Source: Burkholderiales bacterium
GTDB taxonomy: Bacteria; Pseudomonadota; Gammaproteobacteria; Burkholderiales; SG8-39
Direction of reading: 5' to 3'
DNA: 8,706 bases
Assembly (NCBI GenBank): GCA_029266935.1
Contig: JAQSVY010000133.1
Coordinates: forward strand, 1 to 8,706
This document shows, in pieces, positions 5,967 through 8,706 of this stretch; within the stretch, counting starts at the first letter, position 1, and the number at the start of each line of letters is the position of its first letter. A program made the position numbers and the translations under genes. A model generated the notes under the pieces. It had not been told where the DNA came from and did no database searches. It worked only from the letters and a program-made list of their open reading frames with translations.

Positions 5967-6845
5967 ATGAGAAGAGCAGCACTCTACAGCCGGTCCTCGC
6001 GCAAGCCCGAGCCGCCGCCCGCGCCTGCCGGGAAAGCCCCGGCATTTTCGTGGCGCGATTTCTACAAGCGTCGCCGCAAGCCGATGTTCGTCACGGTTTT
6101 CGCGCTCGCATTCGTCGCCCTGTTCGCGACCTTGGGGATGCGGCCGGTGCCGCCGGCGCTCACCCAGGCGGACGTCGATGCCGCCGTCGTGCGCGCCCTG
6201 AAGGAGCAGCCACTGCCTTCGCCCGCGGCGAAAGCCTACGACGCGGTGCGTGCTTCGGTGGTGCGCGTGCGCGCCGGCGCCGACAGCCTCGACCAGGATG
6301 AGTACACCGAGCGCGCCGTCGGCTCGGGGGTCGTGGTGGTCGAAAGCGGCATCATCCTCACCAACCTGCACGTCGTTGCCGGTGCGAGCCGCATCACGGT
6401 GGTGTTCGCCGACGGCCAGAAGTCCGAGGCGAGGCTTGTCAGCGCACAGCCCGAGAACGACCTCGCGGTGATCCAGGCTACGGCGCTGCCTGACGATCTC
6501 AAGCCAGCGACGCTCGGCTCGTCGAAGACCCTCGTCGAAGGCGACCACGTCATCGCGGTGGGCTTCCCCTTCGGCATCGGCCCCTCGGTGTCGGCGGGAG
6601 TGGTGTCTGGCCTGCGGCGCGAGTACCGCTCGCCGGCGGGCGAGCGCATGCTCTCCGACCTCATCCAGTTCGACGCCGCCGCCAATCCCGGCAGCTCGGG
6701 CGGGCCGCTGGTGAACGCCGCCGGCGAAGTCGTCGGCATCGTCACCGCGATCCTCAGCCCGGGCGAGGAGGGCACGTTCGCCGGCATCGCCTTCGCCGTT
6801 CCCATCCAGACCGCCGCCGCGGCTGCCGGGCTGCCGCCGTTCTGA
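5967..6845 (+). CDS. membrane-anchored trypsin-like serine protease B (paralogue of protease A)
   Basis: The 292-residue protein has the same plan as protease A: a basic Pro-rich cytoplasmic tail (1-39, ending DFYKRRRKP), one membrane helix (~40-58, MFVTVFALAFVALFATLGM) and a periplasmic chymotrypsin-fold domain. The triad is complete: His135 in LTNLHVV, Asp165 in ENDLAVI and Ser244 in NPGSSGGPL. The residue before the catalytic Ser is Ser instead of the Asn in protease A, which may tune the oxyanion-hole loop. It also ends directly after the catalytic domain (TAAAAAGLPPF) with no PDZ domain. The paralogues share long identical stretches such as VGFPFGIGPS and SAGVVSGL, whereas tails and linkers have diverged. 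The start ATG at 5967 has a weak CGAGG 10 nt upstream. The stop overlaps the vWA2 start as TGATG (6843-6847), so protease and vWA are translationally coupled. Substrate unknown. Confidence 0.9.
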   Translation: MRRAALYSRSSRKPEPPPAPAGKAPAFSWRDFYKRRRKPMFVTVFALAFVALFATLGMRPVPPALTQADVDAAVVRALKEQPLPSPAAKAYDAVRASVVRVRAGADSLDQDEYTERAVGSGVVVVESGIILTNLHVVAGASRITVVFADGQKSEARLVSAQPENDLAVIQATALPDDLKPATLGSSKTLVEGDHVIAVGFPFGIGPSVSAGVVSGLRREYRSPAGERMLSDLIQFDAAANPGSSGGPLVNAAGEVVGIVTAILSPGEEGTFAGIAFAVPIQTAAAAAGLPPF

Positions 6846-7852
6846 TGACGTTCCTCTGGCCGACGGCGCTCTGGCTGCTCGCGGCCTTGCCGGTACTGGT
6901 CGGAATGTACATGTGGGCGTTGCGCCGCAGGAAGAAGCTCGCCCTGCAGTACTCGAGTTTGAGTCTGGTTCGGGAAGCCGTTTCCTCGGGACAGCATTTT
7001 CGTCGGCACGTCCCGCCGGCGCTGTTCCTGGCCGCGATAGCCGGCATGCTGCTCGCCGGCGCCCGGCCGGCGGCGATCGTGACGCTGCCCTCGCAGCACG
7101 AGACGGTGATCCTGGCGATGGACGTCTCGGGCAGCATGCGTGCCGAGGACGTGAAGCCCAACCGCCTCGTCGCCTCGCAGGTCGCCGCCAAGTCCTTCAT
7201 CAGCGACACGCCGCGCAGCACGCGCGTCGGCATCGTCGCCTTTGCCGGCAGCGCCTCGCTGGTGCAGGCGCCGACCTCGAGCCGCGAGCGCGCGACCGCG
7301 GCGATCGAGCAGTTCCAGCTGCAGCACGCCACCGCCGTGGGCAGCGGCATCCTCGTGTCGCTGAAGGCGATCTTTCCGGAGCAGGAATTCGATGCTTTCA
7401 GCTTGAAGAAGAAAACGAGCGCTGGCGCGGGCGGCAGCGCGCCGGTCAAGCCCGGCTCGTACGGCTCGGCGGCGATCATCCTGCTCACCGACGGCCAGAC
7501 CACGACCGGCCCCGACCCGATCGAGGCGGCGCGCGTCGCGGCGGAGCGCGGCGTGCGCGTGTTCACCGTCGGCGTGGGCACGCCGGAGGGCGAAATCCTC
7601 ACCGGCGAAGGGTGGTCGATCCGCGTGCGCCTTGACGAGGACGCGCTCAAGCAGATCGCCGAGCTCACCGGCGGCGAGTACTTCTACGCGGGCACCGCCG
7701 GGGACCTGAAGAAGGTCTACCAGGCGCTCAACTCGAAGCTGGTGATGGAGAAACAGGAGACCGAGATCACCGCGCTCTTCGCCGTCGCCGCCGCGCTGCT
7801 GGCGCTCGTTTCGGCAGCGCTTTCACTCCTTTGGTTTAACCGTATCCTTTAG
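6845..7852 (+). CDS. BatA-type vWA membrane protein 2, intact MIDAS
   Basis: The 335-residue protein is a paralogue of vWA1 with the same topology: helices at ~8-25, ~58-73 and ~308-331, with the vWA domain between them facing the periplasm. The MIDAS looks complete: MDVSGS (Asp93, Ser95, Ser97), Thr144 in QAPTSSRERATAAIEQ and Asp216 in LLTDGQ. It keeps the 12-residue segment missing from vWA1, but the loop before LLTDGQ differs (Lys/Gly/Ser-rich, ~187-203). vWA domains bind protein ligands through a metal ion, and in MoxR loci such proteins are the presumed membrane effectors. The ATG at 6845 shares a base with the protease B stop (TGATG) and has no separate Shine-Dalgarno, so translation probably depends on re-initiation. 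No moxR or DUF58 is encoded in this second module, so it presumably relies on the single pair upstream. Confidence 0.93.
   Translation: MTFLWPTALWLLAALPVLVGMYMWALRRRKKLALQYSSLSLVREAVSSGQHFRRHVPPALFLAAIAGMLLAGARPAAIVTLPSQHETVILAMDVSGSMRAEDVKPNRLVASQVAAKSFISDTPRSTRVGIVAFAGSASLVQAPTSSRERATAAIEQFQLQHATAVGSGILVSLKAIFPEQEFDAFSLKKKTSAGAGGSAPVKPGSYGSAAIILLTDGQTTTGPDPIEAARVAAERGVRVFTVGVGTPEGEILTGEGWSIRVRLDEDALKQIAELTGGEYFYAGTAGDLKKVYQALNSKLVMEKQETEITALFAVAAALLALVSAALSLLWFNRIL
7080..7113 (+). repeat. 34-nt exact direct repeat, copy 2 (paralogue block)
   Basis: Identical to 5056-5089 in vWA1, and part of the conserved lead-in to the MIDAS motif. The following ~30 bases differ at only a few positions, mostly silent. 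Confidence 0.85.
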
Positions 7853-7876
7853 AGGGGGACACGAAGCGGGTAGAAT
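7848..7876 (+). promoter_or_regulatory. candidate sigma70 promoter of lysC
   Basis: TTTAGA (7848-7853; 4 of 6 to TTGACA) is separated by 17 nt from TAGAAT (7871-7876; 5 of 6 to TATAAT). The -35 overlaps the stop codon of vWA2. The predicted start near 7883 leaves a leader of only about 6 nt before the lysC ATG, consistent with the absence of a Shine-Dalgarno sequence there. This would decouple lysC from the upstream cluster. Confidence 0.5.
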
Positions 7877-7888
7877 CCGGCCCCTTCG

Positions 7889-8706
7889 ATGTCCCTTATC
7901 GTCCAGAAATTCGGCGGCACCTCGGTCGGCTCGGTCGAGCGCATCCGCAACGTCGCGCGCCGCGTCGCCAAGTGGCGCGCCGCCGGGCATCGCCTGGTGG
8001 TGGTGCCCTCGGCGATGGCCGGGGAAACCAACCGTCTGATTTCGCTCGCCGGCCAGGTGCAGGCGCAACCGGACCCGCGCGAGCTCGACGTCGTCGCCTC
8101 GACCGGCGAGCAGGTGACGATCGGGCTGCTGGCGATGGCGCTCCTCGACCTCGGCGTGAAGGCGAGGAGCTTCACGGGCGGGCAGGTCCGCGTGCTTACC
8201 AGCGCCGCCTTCAACAAGGCGCGGATCAGCAGGATTGAAGTTGCCCACATCAACGCCGCGCTGGATGCGGGCGTGGTGGCGATCGTCGCCGGCTTCCAGG
8301 GGGTCGACGAGCAGGGCAACATCACCACGCTCGGCCGCGGCGGTTCGGATACCTCCGCGGTGGCGCTCGCCGCGGCGCTGAAGGCCGACGAGTGCCATAT
8401 CTATACCGACGTCGACGGCGTCTACACCACCGACCCGCGCGTTGTTCCCGAAGCGCGCCGCCTGAAGAGCGTCACCTTCGAGGAGATGCTGGAGATGGCC
8501 GGCGCCGGCTCCAAGGTGCTGCAGATCCGCTCGGTCGAGTTCGCCGGCAAGTACAAGGTGCCCACGCGCGTGCTTTCCAGCCTGACCGATCCGGACCTGC
8601 CGGTGACGGAGGAGGGCCGCTCGGGCACGCTCATCACTTTCGAGGAAGACCCGCACATGGCGATGGAAAAGGCAGTGATCTCGGGCGTGGCCTTCAACCG
8701 CGACGA
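7889..8706 (+). CDS. lysC: aspartate kinase (3' end outside window)
   Basis: This enzyme phosphorylates L-aspartate to 4-phospho-L-aspartate, the first step toward lysine, threonine, methionine and diaminopimelate; it acts in the cytoplasm. The visible 272 codons cover the whole amino-acid-kinase domain and the start of the regulatory ACT region (~260 on). Motifs: VQKFGGTSVGS (5-15), ASTGEQV (70-76), TLGRGGSDTSA (147-157) and IYTDVDGVYTTDPR (171-184). MSLIVQKFGG is the standard N-terminus of the family, so the ATG at 7889 is secure even though no Shine-Dalgarno is visible. The frame is intact to the window edge; about 130-140 residues with the paired ACT domains should follow. It lies 36 nt after vWA2 on the same strand but is functionally unrelated and probably has its own promoter. 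Confidence 0.96.
   Translation, partial: MSLIVQKFGGTSVGSVERIRNVARRVAKWRAAGHRLVVVPSAMAGETNRLISLAGQVQAQPDPRELDVVASTGEQVTIGLLAMALLDLGVKARSFTGGQVRVLTSAAFNKARISRIEVAHINAALDAGVVAIVAGFQGVDEQGNITTLGRGGSDTSAVALAAALKADECHIYTDVDGVYTTDPRVVPEARRLKSVTFEEMLEMAGAGSKVLQIRSVEFAGKYKVPTRVLSSLTDPDLPVTEEGRSGTLITFEEDPHMAMEKAVISGVAFNRD

Noticed and set aside
5823..8656. Minus-strand open frames 5823-6548, 6236-7327, 6754-7668 and 7823-8656
   Set aside because: All are shadows of protease B, vWA2 and lysC with biased composition. Their similarity to one another simply reflects the paralogy of the sense genes.

Overview
This is a GC-rich (roughly 70% by eye), gene-dense bacterial chromosomal window. It most likely comes from a betaproteobacterium or close relative, judging from the style of the aspartate kinase, the 4-hydroxybenzoyl-CoA-thioesterase-like protein and the GC-rich codon use. 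That taxonomic call is an inference; no rRNA or other taxonomic marker is present. I see no mobile element, CRISPR array, tRNA or rRNA.

Minus-strand block (1-2035), read right to left: a hotdog-fold acyl-CoA thioesterase, a 99-residue SemiSWEET/PQ-loop membrane protein, and the first 431 residues of a fusion of a DsbA-type thioredoxin domain to an NhaA Na+/H+ antiporter, which runs off the left edge. The gaps are 22 nt and then an 8-nt overlap, so this looks like one operon.

Plus-strand block (2052-7852): the most interesting part. Six genes lie close together: membrane-anchored trypsin-like protease A, MoxR AAA+ ATPase, DUF58 protein, BatA-type vWA membrane protein 1, a 159-nt gap, protease B, vWA membrane protein 2. 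Protease A and B are paralogues, and vWA1 and vWA2 are paralogues. The cluster is therefore a core moxR-DUF58 pair embedded in two protease+vWA modules. MoxR and DUF58 act in the cytoplasm. The proteases (one N-terminal membrane anchor) and the vWA proteins (three predicted membrane segments) should place their main domains in the periplasm. A working model is a MoxR-driven membrane complex in which vWA proteins present or gate substrates for a partner protease. vWA1 has lost, by a clean 12-codon deletion, the segment carrying the likely MIDAS threonine, so the two vWA copies have probably diverged in function. The other partners often found in MoxR/Bat loci (DUF4381, TPR-containing BatB, BatD) are absent here.

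Right edge (7889-8706): the first 272 residues of aspartate kinase (lysC), behind its own candidate sigma70 promoter. It is ordinary housekeeping metabolism and unrelated to the cluster.
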